IMG/VR virus record: IMGVR_UViG_3300035034_000851
Span: 1-64,000 of that record
DNA from: a virus
Reading direction: 5' to 3' (one strand)
Length of the DNA: 64,000 nt
Made by a program: the position numbers and the translations under genes. The notes under the pieces are model-generated. The model was not told the origin of the DNA. It saw only the letters and a list, made by a program, of their open reading frames with translations, and made no database searches. This document shows positions 34,585 through 43,624 of the stretch, piece by piece (position 1 is the stretch's first letter; each line of letters opens with the position of its first letter).

Positions 34585-37119
34585 TTAACATTTACTTGAT
34601 AAACATTCTAAACATTTTTGACAACCTTCTTCAAATATTAAAGCTTCAGAGCCACAATTTGAACAAGATGCTCCATTTACTTTAGCACCATTCTCAGTAT
34701 ATTTTTTTAATATTCTACTAATAGCTTTACTAAAACCAGTTAAATCTTTTGAATTTCTATCTAATATTGTTTGAATAAACTTTGAAGACATACCATGTCT
34801 AAGAGCACCTGATATTAATCTAGATATAACTTCTTCTTCTTCAGAATTAAGTTCTACAGATGTAAATATACCATTGTCTCCAACAAAATTGTATTCTCCT
34901 CTTTTTATTTTCTTTATTTGTATTTTACTATCTTTAATATTTAAATTAGGAGAGCAAAATATTTCGTAAGGTTTATCTTTATATAAACCAATTATGACTG
35001 TATAAGGAACTCCTTTTACAGTAGTTTTATAAACTTCTCCTTTTAATATTTTAGGTCTTTTAGAAGCATCATGAATATCAAAATTATCTTCAGTTTCTTT
35101 ATTTATGTACTCTAAAACTCCATTTTTAGAAGTATCTCTATATATTGTTACACCTTTTAATTTAGTTTGATACGCAAGTAAATAAATATCTTTTATTTCT
35201 TCTTTAGTAGTATTTTTATGTAAATTTAAAGTTGATGATATAGAGTGTGTTGTATATTTTTGTATAATAGACTGTACAGTAATTCTGTCAGTATACGGAA
35301 TATTATTTGCACAAGAATTAAACCAAGGAGAAGCTTTAAATATTTCTTCTATATCTTGAGAAGAATTTATATCTAATTGATCATTAAATTTTTTACCTAT
35401 ATTTATTAGAGCCCATTCTTTTAATTGAGGGTGTATAACAGGATAATTAACCCATTTAACACCATGTTCATCTATACTATCAAATTTAAGAGATTTATCA
35501 TCTGGATTAATCTTTCTTTTTCTATTATAATAAGGTGAAAATAAAGGCTCTACTCCTGAAGTTATTTGTGCCATTAAAGAAATAGTACCTGTAGGTGCTA
35601 CTGTACTCCAAGACACATTTCTTCTACCATATTTACACATTTGATAAACTAATCTAGGATATTGCTCTAAAAGATTTTGATAAAAAGAATTTAAACCTTC
35701 TACTGGTTCACCATTTTTATCAAATTTATATTCTAAATTTTTATCCCAACCAACAAAAGGTCCTTTAATTTTAGCTAGTTCTATAGTAGCTTCTAATTCT
35801 CCTTGTAATTTTTGAGAAAAAACTTCATCAATTATTGAAAAAGATTCTTTACTTCCATAAGTTACTCCAACAGCAGCTAACATATCTCCTAATCCTGTGA
35901 TACCACTTCCAGTTCTTCTACCAGATTTAGTTACATTAAGTATATTTTTCCATAAATTTAATTCAGTAGCTTTAACTTCATCAGATTCTGGATCATTTTT
36001 TATTTTATTGAGTATTTTTTCAATAGATTTTATTTCTAAATCTACAATAGTATCATTTATTATTTGTACTCTTCTAGAAATATAATGTATTTTGTCATAA
36101 TCAATGTATGCACGATCTGTATAAGGATTTGTTACTGCTTTTAATAAATTTTGAGCTATTAATCTGCAAGCATCATAAGCTTGCATAAAAATTTCACCAC
36201 AAGGATTTGTAGTTACTCCTTTATATTGAGGATAAACACTATCTGGAGAATAATCATGATGTATATCTTCAAATAATTGTCCAGGATCTGCACATGTCCA
36301 AGCTGATTCAGCTACAGCATCATATATTTCATTAGCTTTTACTTTTTTAGTAAAAACACCATTTTCATGCTTTACAATTTCATTGTATTTAGCTTCATTA
36401 GCTTTTAAACCTTCAATAGATGCATCAAAAGGAAATCTTAAAATATGATCACCTCCATTTAAAACTGCATCCATAAATTCATTAGAAAATTTTACAGATA
36501 TATTAGCTCCAGACACAGAAACATTGTCTATTTTTTTATTTATAAACTCTAAAACATCAAGATGATTACAATGAATTGATAACATCAATGCACCTCTTCT
36601 ACCTTTTTGAGCTACTTCATTTGTAGAATTAGAAAATCTATTCATAAAACTTGTAGCTCCTGTTGAACTTTTAGCTGAATTACTAGTTAAAGATCCATCG
36701 AATCTTAGAGTTGATATATCTAAACCAACTCCACCTCTTCTTTTCATCAATTGAACTAATTGTTCATCTTTTTGCATAATACCTCCATAAGAATCTTCTG
36801 GTTGTCCTATTACAAAACAATTTGATAAAGATCCTATTTTGTCAGTACCTAAATTAGATAAAATAGAACCTTGAGGTAATATTTTTAAACTATTAAAATA
36901 CCCAAATAATTCATCAAACCAATCTCTTCTAGTAAAAACTCTACTTTTTCTAGCATCTGGAGCTAACATTATCATACTTTCTATGTATTCTGGAAGTATA
37001 GCATCTGTTATTCTTGTAAACATATCTTCTAATGAATCTTCACCTTTGTCTAAATACTTACTTCTAATAGCGTCTGCAGCTAAAGTGTCTCCATTAAATC
37101 TTTTTAATAATTTATCCAT
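34585..37119 (-). CDS. nrdJ: Class II (adenosylcobalamin-dependent) ribonucleotide reductase
   Basis: 844 residues. It has LSNCFVIG near residue 100 (first active-site Cys), RRGGVGLDIS, NPCGEIFMQAYDACRL (thiyl-radical Cys with the NPCGE loop), GRRTGSGITGLGDMLAAVG and VAPTGTISLMAQITSGVEP. These follow the NrdJ order, including the long DLEIKSIEKILNKI helix region. The C-terminus ends with cysteine pairs (CSNCG, CQKCLEC, SSKC) that shuttle electrons or bind zinc. Oxygen-independent class II enzymes use B12 and suit a gut host. No partner subunit or activase gene was seen, as expected for class II. A terminator follows. Confidence 0.93.
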   Translation of the reverse strand: MDKLLKRFNGDTLAADAIRSKYLDKGEDSLEDMFTRITDAILPEYIESMIMLAPDARKSRVFTRRDWFDELFGYFNSLKILPQGSILSNLGTDKIGSLSNCFVIGQPEDSYGGIMQKDEQLVQLMKRRGGVGLDISTLRFDGSLTSNSAKSSTGATSFMNRFSNSTNEVAQKGRRGALMLSIHCNHLDVLEFINKKIDNVSVSGANISVKFSNEFMDAVLNGGDHILRFPFDASIEGLKANEAKYNEIVKHENGVFTKKVKANEIYDAVAESAWTCADPGQLFEDIHHDYSPDSVYPQYKGVTTNPCGEIFMQAYDACRLIAQNLLKAVTNPYTDRAYIDYDKIHYISRRVQIINDTIVDLEIKSIEKILNKIKNDPESDEVKATELNLWKNILNVTKSGRRTGSGITGLGDMLAAVGVTYGSKESFSIIDEVFSQKLQGELEATIELAKIKGPFVGWDKNLEYKFDKNGEPVEGLNSFYQNLLEQYPRLVYQMCKYGRRNVSWSTVAPTGTISLMAQITSGVEPLFSPYYNRKRKINPDDKSLKFDSIDEHGVKWVNYPVIHPQLKEWALINIGKKFNDQLDINSSQDIEEIFKASPWFNSCANNIPYTDRITVQSIIQKYTTHSISSTLNLHKNTTKEEIKDIYLLAYQTKLKGVTIYRDTSKNGVLEYINKETEDNFDIHDASKRPKILKGEVYKTTVKGVPYTVIIGLYKDKPYEIFCSPNLNIKDSKIQIKKIKRGEYNFVGDNGIFTSVELNSEEEEVISRLISGALRHGMSSKFIQTILDRNSKDLTGFSKAISRILKKYTENGAKVNGASCSNCGSEALIFEEGCQKCLECLSSKC

Positions 37120-37243
37120 ATGTATATTCTGTTATTTTTTTTACTTTTTCGCCTAATACTGAATAATTAGGATTATTTTTTACTAAATATTTAATTATTG
37201 AGCTAAACCTTGATTTAGCTCTATTTTTATTACTCTCTGTCAT
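37112..37243 (-). CDS. Small basic hypothetical protein, 43 aa
   Basis: Starts MTESNKNRAKSRFSSIIKYL and ends KKITEYTYG. It fills the gap before RNR, overlaps the RNR start by 8 bases and the upstream gene end by 14. Basic, single helix. Possibly a translational-coupling peptide or small RNR-associated factor; no family known. Confidence 0.5.
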   Translation of the reverse strand: MTESNKNRAKSRFSSIIKYLVKNNPNYSVLGEKVKKITEYTYG

Positions 37244-37859
37244 TATCGTTATAAAATCTTAATGTTTCTTTTTCAAAATCAATCTTACTTAGTAATTCTT
37301 TGTTTTTATATTCGTTTATAAAATCTAATTTATACTTTTCACCCATAGTTTTTTTAGCAAACATATTTTTTTCAACTATTCCAATTGTTAATTTGTTTAC
37401 ATATAACTCTTTTAATTTATCACTTATTTTACTATATTGACTATCTACAAAATTTCTATAGTCTTGTTTATATTCTTCACTAATTTTAAATACATGTACA
37501 ATTAAATTACCTCCTCCGTCTAAATCATAATAATCTATCCAAGATTTGATGTCTTTAAATACACCTTCTACTTCTAAAAAATTAAAATTATAATCTTTAG
37601 GTGCAAATAGCATATATAAATAATAATCTTTTTTATTGTACCATTTAAAATCTTGTCCTTCAATACCAAAATCATCTATATATGAATTAATAAATCCATA
37701 CTTTTTTAAAAAATCTAATTTTAAAGCTTTACCTGATGAACTATTTAATAACACAGTAGGTGTTAAAAAATGTGTAGTACTGTTAGTAATCTTACTTATT
37801 CCAAGCTTTTTACATAAGTTGGACAATATCTCCTCCTTCGATGTGTTCTTTTGTGTCAT
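37230..37859 (-). CDS. Hypothetical protein, 209 aa
   Basis: No motif recognised. Mixed alpha/beta pattern with SSSGKALKLDFLKKYGF near residue 35 and DYYDLDGGGNLIVHVFKI in the middle. It is not Cys-rich and has no membrane segment. It overlaps the RecE-like nuclease gene by 50 bases, unusual for this window; a later start for this protein is possible, since it has few early Met codons. Confidence 0.55.
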   Translation of the reverse strand: MTQKNTSKEEILSNLCKKLGISKITNSTTHFLTPTVLLNSSSGKALKLDFLKKYGFINSYIDDFGIEGQDFKWYNKKDYYLYMLFAPKDYNFNFLEVEGVFKDIKSWIDYYDLDGGGNLIVHVFKISEEYKQDYRNFVDSQYSKISDKLKELYVNKLTIGIVEKNMFAKKTMGEKYKLDFINEYKNKELLSKIDFEKETLRFYNDNDRE

Positions 37860-38748
37860 TCCATATTTCGTTTTTACTATAAAATTTTAATAATTCTAAA
37901 GCTTCTTTCCATCCTTTATAATTTTCATCTCCATTTTCTCCTACATCTAATATTCTTCCGCTACATTCAAAAATTCTAGGTCTATCATTAAATGCTGTAC
38001 TTACAACTATAAATCTAAAAGGTAATATAACATAATCAGGATATTTAAATCTTAAAGCTTCTGAATAAAAAGAAGCTTGAAAATCATATCTAAATTTCCA
38101 TAATGAATTTTTAAAAGAAGATACAGAAAATCCTGTAGTTTTTAAATCCCAAGGTTGAATTATTTTATTTTTTTTATCTATAGTAATAACATCTAATAAA
38201 CTTTTTAGATTTATACCATCTTTATCCCAATATATTTCTTCTTGAAATACATTAGTTTTATGTTTAGGTAAATTAAATAATAATTTATTAATTATAGGAT
38301 CTTCATTTAATTTGTTAGTTAATTCACAAGCTTTTTGATAATCTTTATTAGATACAATAATTTTACCTTCTGAATTTTTTAAAAAATGGAAATAATGACT
38401 AAAACTGTGAATGTATTTTAATTTAACAATGTCACTTTGTTTTGCTCTATATTTCATTTTTTTACAAATGTTTAAAATCTCTATATCAAAATCTAAAACA
38501 GGTACAGTTTTATAACTAATGTATATTTCATCCCAAATACTTTTAACAGTATCTGAAGGATTTTCCTTATCATTAATAAAATAAGTTGAATCAAAGTCTT
38601 CTGGAGTCAGAAGTAGACAATCTACCAATGACCCCATATTTAGACTTTTAGTTGACTTATTATCTCTATTTTTGTATAATAAAGGGTGAACTAATATTTG
38701 TTTTAAATTACTTTGAGATTCTGCGGGAAATTCTCTATAATTACTCAT
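37810..38748 (-). CDS. RecE/exonuclease VIII-like PD-(D/E)XK nuclease
   Basis: About 312 residues, starting at MSNYREFPAESQ (an ATG nine codons upstream is less likely). The pattern follows DUF3799/exonuclease VIII-type nucleases: NLKQILVHPLLYK at the start, MGSLVDCLLLTPEDFD (conserved G-x-x-x-H/D block), LKSLLDVITIDKKNKIIQPWDLKTTG with the D and D-x-K catalytic set, and FRYDFQASFYSEAL with Q and Y. It should chew one DNA strand to expose single strands for the RecT-like annealing protein encoded at 47243-48737. It overlaps the ligase cluster gene by 8 bases. Confidence 0.78.
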   Translation of the reverse strand: MSNYREFPAESQSNLKQILVHPLLYKNRDNKSTKSLNMGSLVDCLLLTPEDFDSTYFINDKENPSDTVKSIWDEIYISYKTVPVLDFDIEILNICKKMKYRAKQSDIVKLKYIHSFSHYFHFLKNSEGKIIVSNKDYQKACELTNKLNEDPIINKLLFNLPKHKTNVFQEEIYWDKDGINLKSLLDVITIDKKNKIIQPWDLKTTGFSVSSFKNSLWKFRYDFQASFYSEALRFKYPDYVILPFRFIVVSTAFNDRPRIFECSGRILDVGENGDENYKGWKEALELLKFYSKNEIWNDTKEHIEGGDIVQLM

Positions 38749-40345
38749 ATTGAAATTCAATAGGTAAAGAAACATTTTCCCTGTCTCTGTTTATTTCAGC
38801 ATACATATTTTCATATCTATCATTATTAAACACTGTTCTTCTATAATTTATATATGAAGATAACTTATCATATATTTCAGTATTTACATCTTTTATTGGA
38901 GAAATAACATCTAATAAAGTTATCTTTTCTCTTTGTTTAAGAATCTTATCTTGATTATTTTCAGCATAAGTTAAAAGACTAGAACATATTAACATCCAAT
39001 GAACCATTACTGAATAATGAATTGTAGATTGATGTAATCTAAATTCTACTGTTTTAGAGTTACTAAACATTAATGGTAATAAGTTTACGTGATAGTATCT
39101 AGAATTAAAATTCCATTTTCTAGCACCTTCTTTAGGATGTTTACGAGTTTCAAAGTTATAAGTATCATCTTCTGGAGTTCCATCTGCTAAAAATTGAAAA
39201 ACTTTTTTAAATTCTTCATTTATAACAGTATTTTTGTCTGCGTTTTCTTTAAACATTCTATTAGTGTTTAAAGCTAATCCAGATAAAGGTTGACAATGAT
39301 CTTTAACACGACCATTTTGTCCTCTTTTATTTGCAAAATATTGTACATCTCTTTTATAAGGAGGCACTATTTCAAACATTTCATTTTGAAGTCTGTAACA
39401 AAGAGTATATAAAGATAAAATTGATTTTTTAGTACAAGGATATTTACCAAAGTGAATATGTAAAGAACATTGTTCATCAGTTTCACATCTTTTATTCATC
39501 TCAGAAAAAACAGATCTTAGAGTAGCAACACCTTTTATACCTTCTAAAGGTACAGTGGTGTATTCTACTCCTCCTATAGATCCATCTCTTAAAGGTACTA
39601 AACCATTTTTATGCAAAATAGGTTCTGGTACATGACCTAAAGAAGTTTCTATTTCTAAACCAAAAGATTTGTTACCTATGATTTTTAATAAATCTTTATC
39701 AAGTTTATTACCTTCGTGTTTTGCAATTTTATATCCTTTTTTTATAGAATTACCTAAAGCATTATTATCTGCTATATTGTAAGGTAATAAATCAAAATCA
39801 TATCTAGCTCTTCCTTTTTTGGACATTGATTTTATTTCATAAGGTGATAAAGAACTTTTACAGTAATAATTACCATCTGATAAAGATTCTATAAAACCAA
39901 GTTCTAAACATAAAGCAACTGAAACACAATACAGTGGATTTTTATCACTGTCATCTAAAAATGTATTAGAAATTATTTTCTTCATAACAAATTTCTTTCT
40001 GTGCTCTTTTTCTCCTCGTTTATTTATAAAAACAGATTGACCGTAAGATAATTTTACAGTTTTTTCTGTAGGCTCATAATATCCTACAACAGCTATATTA
40101 TTAACATCTGTATTTAATATACCAAAAACTAATCCTCTCTTAGTTCTTTGCCATAATTTATTAGTATGATTATAATAGATTTTACCAGAATTAATTCTGT
40201 AATAGCTACCATTTGTCATTTTAAAACAAGATTCATCAATAATATAATGTTCTCCATTTATTAATCTTGTATTTTCTGCATTTGCGTCTATTAATTCCAT
40301 TTTGGAATCAAAAGCTTTTATTGTTTCTAGTTTGTTATTTGGCAT
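38741..40345 (-). CDS. Amidoligase (COOH-NH2 ligase of the GCS/GS-like fold, Amidoligase_2 type)
   Basis: 534 residues. An N-terminal beta-rich region (1-215) carries Tyr/Gly-rich segments of unknown role. The ligase domain then shows FGLEIET at 228-234, DGSIGGVEYTT at 254-264, CSLHIHFG at 293-300 and KTVEFRLHQST near 440. These are the metal- and ATP-binding blocks of the family that joins a carboxyl to an amine, like glutamate-cysteine ligase. It is followed within 10 bases of overlap by a class II glutaminase and sits in a run of peptide-bond genes. The product is not known. Confidence 0.85.
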   Translation of the reverse strand: MPNNKLETIKAFDSKMELIDANAENTRLINGEHYIIDESCFKMTNGSYYRINSGKIYYNHTNKLWQRTKRGLVFGILNTDVNNIAVVGYYEPTEKTVKLSYGQSVFINKRGEKEHRKKFVMKKIISNTFLDDSDKNPLYCVSVALCLELGFIESLSDGNYYCKSSLSPYEIKSMSKKGRARYDFDLLPYNIADNNALGNSIKKGYKIAKHEGNKLDKDLLKIIGNKSFGLEIETSLGHVPEPILHKNGLVPLRDGSIGGVEYTTVPLEGIKGVATLRSVFSEMNKRCETDEQCSLHIHFGKYPCTKKSILSLYTLCYRLQNEMFEIVPPYKRDVQYFANKRGQNGRVKDHCQPLSGLALNTNRMFKENADKNTVINEEFKKVFQFLADGTPEDDTYNFETRKHPKEGARKWNFNSRYYHVNLLPLMFSNSKTVEFRLHQSTIHYSVMVHWMLICSSLLTYAENNQDKILKQREKITLLDVISPIKDVNTEIYDKLSSYINYRRTVFNNDRYENMYAEINRDRENVSLPIEFQYE

Positions 40346-42098
40346 TTGTAGTTGTTAATTTGTAAAATTCTTCCAATTCTATTAAAAATTCTAAATCTTC
40401 GTTATCCATGCTAACTATGTTTTTTGAATACATATTAAACACAAATTCAAATATTACTTTGTATATAAATTTTACATCTTCATCTTCTTTTAAATTCATA
40501 AAATTACGCAATAAAAGTAAAGCATCTTCAAAATAATCACTTATTTTGTCTTCAAACTCTTCTAAATCTTTCATTACATCAAAATTATTACCTTTATCAA
40601 AAGAATCTAAGATATTAGGTTGATTTCTTTTTTCTAATTCTTCTCTTTTATTTAATAATTCTTTTAATACTCCATTTTTTACAACATAAATAAAAGGACT
40701 AAAATCATTATAATACTCAAAATCATGTCCACTATCTTTTTCAAAATATACATTATTTATAGCACTAAAATTCTTTTTATTATTTCCTTTTAATTTATTT
40801 AAAGTTAAAACAGGATGAGTTGGTGAAAATTCACTTATTTGGTAACCTAAACAAGTATTTCCAGCTTTTTTTAATACTTTACATCTAGCTTTAGCTTTTA
40901 TAAAATCTTCAAAATTTTTAAAAGCAACTCCATTTACAAACCATAATTTAACAGCATTGAATCTTTTATTTCCATCTACTTTATTCCAAGCATTTTCCAT
41001 ATCTTCTTCTGTGTTAATATTACTATGTAAATCTTTTCTAGTTACTTTACTTAAAACAAAACCTCCTTGTAATAATACTCCATTTCTAAAAAATCTAAAT
41101 TTTTGAAAATATATAGTACTTCCATTGTAAAATTTATCTTTACTTTCTGTTACAAATAAATTTATATTAACAGATTTATTACTTTTATTCTTTCTATTAG
41201 AATATTCTAATCTATCTTGATAATTAGTAACTGAGGTACTACGGCTAGAGTTATGAGAAACAGGACAAGGGGCTGAAGGATTTAAATCTGCAGTTCTAGA
41301 TATTATTTGACTACTTTCTATATGTCCTCCTACAAAAGAAATAAGTTCATTGTTTTTGAAACTTATAACTTCATCTTCTTCTGCACCTATCATTTGTAAA
41401 GATTTAGCTATTGAAGATATGTAAACTCCTGTAATTTTACCTCTACTGTTAAGTTTTTGGTAATAATACAAAGGTCTTTCTTCATAACCACCACCTCCGC
41501 CTTTGAAAGCGTATAAATGGTTGGACTTTGTAACATCTTTAAATAATAAAGCTGCACCTCCTTCATACTCACTTAAAACTTTAAAAGTTTTGTCTTTATA
41601 TAAACAAGCAAGTAATCCATGTGAATCTACATCAATATTAATAATACTAATGTTTCTGTCTTTACATAATTGTATCCAATTTCTTAAAGTACCATTATGA
41701 GCACCTACAAAACCAGCTTCACCTTCTTGATTTTTTAATAGAAAAGGATGAGCATTTGCAGAAGTTTTTTGCCAACCTACACTTGATTTTCTTGCGTGCA
41801 TTATACAAGTAAAATCTTCTTTACTTATAGTAGGAAAAGGTTTATCAACAAAAAAGTCTTTAAAATAAGAATTATTATAAACTCCATAAAATACTTCTTT
41901 ATTTGAATAAATACCACAAGAATCTCCTCCTCTAGTATCATTCATAATTCCTAATATTTTTAAAGCATTTTTATCAGGTGTAACTTCTCCACAATAACCA
42001 ATTAATCCACAATAAAGTGTATTAAAATTGATTTTATTATTTGCTATACCTATGGCATAACTTATTATTAATAGTAATAAATATATGAATATTATCAT
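40335..42098 (-). CDS. Class II glutamine amidotransferase-domain protein with an N-terminal membrane segment
   Basis: 587 residues. After a hydrophobic segment (residues 2-19) comes CGLIGYCG with the expected nucleophile Cys at position 30, then RGGDS (56-60), HARKS (101-105), NAHPF (115-119), HNGTL (134-138) and DVDSH (156-160), all signature blocks of the Ntn glutaminase fold. Such enzymes release ammonia from glutamine for a partner ligase. The C-terminal 350 residues are unassigned. The Cys normally follows Met1 directly; here cleavage, an unusual start or loss of activity must be considered. It lies between the amidoligase and ATP-grasp genes. Confidence 0.82.
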   Translation of the reverse strand: MIIFIYLLLLIISYAIGIANNKINFNTLYCGLIGYCGEVTPDKNALKILGIMNDTRGGDSCGIYSNKEVFYGVYNNSYFKDFFVDKPFPTISKEDFTCIMHARKSSVGWQKTSANAHPFLLKNQEGEAGFVGAHNGTLRNWIQLCKDRNISIINIDVDSHGLLACLYKDKTFKVLSEYEGGAALLFKDVTKSNHLYAFKGGGGGYEERPLYYYQKLNSRGKITGVYISSIAKSLQMIGAEEDEVISFKNNELISFVGGHIESSQIISRTADLNPSAPCPVSHNSSRSTSVTNYQDRLEYSNRKNKSNKSVNINLFVTESKDKFYNGSTIYFQKFRFFRNGVLLQGGFVLSKVTRKDLHSNINTEEDMENAWNKVDGNKRFNAVKLWFVNGVAFKNFEDFIKAKARCKVLKKAGNTCLGYQISEFSPTHPVLTLNKLKGNNKKNFSAINNVYFEKDSGHDFEYYNDFSPFIYVVKNGVLKELLNKREELEKRNQPNILDSFDKGNNFDVMKDLEEFEDKISDYFEDALLLLRNFMNLKEDEDVKFIYKVIFEFVFNMYSKNIVSMDNEDLEFLIELEEFYKLTTTNAK

Positions 42099-42919
42099 TT
42101 GTTTTCTTGTATTATTTTATTAAGTTCTTGAATATATTTTTCTGATGTAATCTCACCAAATGAAGGTGCAGAATTAACTTCAATAATTCTCCAATCTCCT
42201 TCTTTATTAGTTCTAACATCAAATGCTCCTAAATCTAATCCAACAGCATCTAAAGCATTTACACAATCTTCTACAATTGCATCCCAAGTATCTGGTTTTT
42301 TAAATAAAGGGTTAGTTTCCAACATCCATGCACAATTTAAATTGTTAAAAAACCATCTTTCTTCTGCATCTTGTTTTCTTAATTTTCTATTTGTATAAAA
42401 ACATCCATTTTTACTAACGTGTAATCTATACTCCCTAGCTCCATTAAAATATAATTCAAATAAATATCTAGATAAATCTTTACCATTTAACCAAGTATTG
42501 AATTCTTCTATGTTATCTATTTTTGTATTAGCATTACCTCTTGATCCAAAACGTCCTTTAGCTATGATAGGAAAAAACATATCATTTAATGTTTTTTTAT
42601 CATCATTTAATACTCCATTTTTTAAAAAAGTTTTAGAAGTTAAATCAAATCTATACCAAAAACAATGAGATACTTTAGCTAAATCAAAGCATTTCTTCAT
42701 TTTAAGCTTATCAGAGCTATTCTTAATACCATCTACTGAATTTATTTCTAAATTATAAGGTCTAATGCCATTTAATTGAGTTATACTTCCTAAACGTAAT
42801 AGAATCCTTTTACCAAATGTTCTTAATAATGGATTTCTTCTTAATATACCATGAGAAGGATGTCTTGTCCTAACATGTAATAAGGTTTTTTTCTTTATTT
42901 TTTTATCTGTAGTCCGCAT
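42095..42919 (-). CDS. ATP-grasp ligase (RimK-like)
   Basis: 274 residues. The N-terminal region is basic and atypical. The grasp fold is seen in FPIIAKGRFGSRGNANTKI (ATP-clamp Lys with the Gly-rich loop), the block YLFELYFNGAREYRLHV, and LDLGAFDVRTNKEGDWRIIEVNSAPSFGEIT, whose EVNSAPS holds the metal-binding Glu/Asn pair. These enzymes make peptide or amide bonds through acyl-phosphate intermediates. It overlaps the glutaminase gene by 4 bases and the cyclotransferase gene by 17. The substrate is unknown; a glutamyl or peptide substrate is suggested by the neighbours. Confidence 0.83.
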   Translation of the reverse strand: MRTTDKKIKKKTLLHVRTRHPSHGILRRNPLLRTFGKRILLRLGSITQLNGIRPYNLEINSVDGIKNSSDKLKMKKCFDLAKVSHCFWYRFDLTSKTFLKNGVLNDDKKTLNDMFFPIIAKGRFGSRGNANTKIDNIEEFNTWLNGKDLSRYLFELYFNGAREYRLHVSKNGCFYTNRKLRKQDAEERWFFNNLNCAWMLETNPLFKKPDTWDAIVEDCVNALDAVGLDLGAFDVRTNKEGDWRIIEVNSAPSFGEITSEKYIQELNKIIQENK

Positions 42920-43274
42920 AATTTCCTGTTTTGATAATTTCTACTCCTTCATCTTCATTAAAATATACAGAAGCTTCTATATCTTCTCCATCATCTAAAG
43001 TAATTTCTGTTGGAACTCTCTTATACCAAGAACCATCGTGATCTTGGGGATTATAACTTTCTAATCTATCTACCATAGGCATTTGTGCTGGTGTAACTTC
43101 ATACACTTCAACTCTAATAGGTGATAGTTCTATATTAGGATGTACAAACGGAATTCCATTTGCTGACATTTGATATTTATCTTTAGTCCAACCTAATCCT
43201 ATTTTAACTGACTCTCCTAAAACTCCGTTATTATTATAACCTTCTCTTAATGTTCCGTAAACTGCTACTTTCAT
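42903..43274 (-). CDS. Gamma-glutamylcyclotransferase-like (AIG2/GGCT) protein
   Basis: 123 residues. YGTLREGYNNN at 6-16 is the substrate-loop signature, and Glu72 in DRLESYNPQD is the expected acid/base residue. The strand order fits the small AIG2/GGCT barrel. Family members release 5-oxoproline from gamma-glutamyl amines or peptides. Its place between the ATP-grasp gene and the second amidoligase implies that it trims or recycles a gamma-glutamyl product made by them, which is inference. Confidence 0.85.
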   Translation of the reverse strand: MKVAVYGTLREGYNNNGVLGESVKIGLGWTKDKYQMSANGIPFVHPNIELSPIRVEVYEVTPAQMPMVDRLESYNPQDHDGSWYKRVPTEITLDDGEDIEASVYFNEDEGVEIIKTGNYADYR

Positions 43275-43624
43275 ATTTTATTTTTCTTATTATATTTATT
43301 AATAAATTGTAACACTGATTTATAAGTGTTGTTAAGTTTGTCATCTCCTTTATGTTGAGCTTCAATTATTATTGTACTTTTATTAGAAATAGTAGTACAA
43401 TCTGAACTAATAGTAATTTTGTAATTTAAGCTTTCTATTTTACCTAACAATGGCATCAACCAATCCCAAGAAGTATTAAATTTTAATTTGTGTTCATTTC
43501 CTAAATTTACAAATCCATAACTAGTATGTCTTATAATACTAATAGGTAATCTATAATACACATTATCTAATGTTTTTAAAAAAAATATAGCAATTAATTT
43601 ATTATTTTGTTTAATTTTATCCAT
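43271..43624 (-). CDS. Phage ABA-sandwich-like protein, copy 2
   Basis: 117 residues with the NNKLIAIFFL opening, FNTSWDWLMPLLGKIESL core and SVLQFINKYNKKNK ending. This is the same plan as the copy at 28252-28596 but with a longer strand region containing LPISIIRHTSYGFVN. It overlaps the cyclotransferase gene by 4 bases and shares one base with the next ligase gene, so it is embedded in the amide-ligase cluster. Function unknown. Confidence 0.68.
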   Translation of the reverse strand: MDKIKQNNKLIAIFFLKTLDNVYYRLPISIIRHTSYGFVNLGNEHKLKFNTSWDWLMPLLGKIESLNYKITISSDCTTISNKSTIIIEAQHKGDDKLNNTYKSVLQFINKYNKKNKI

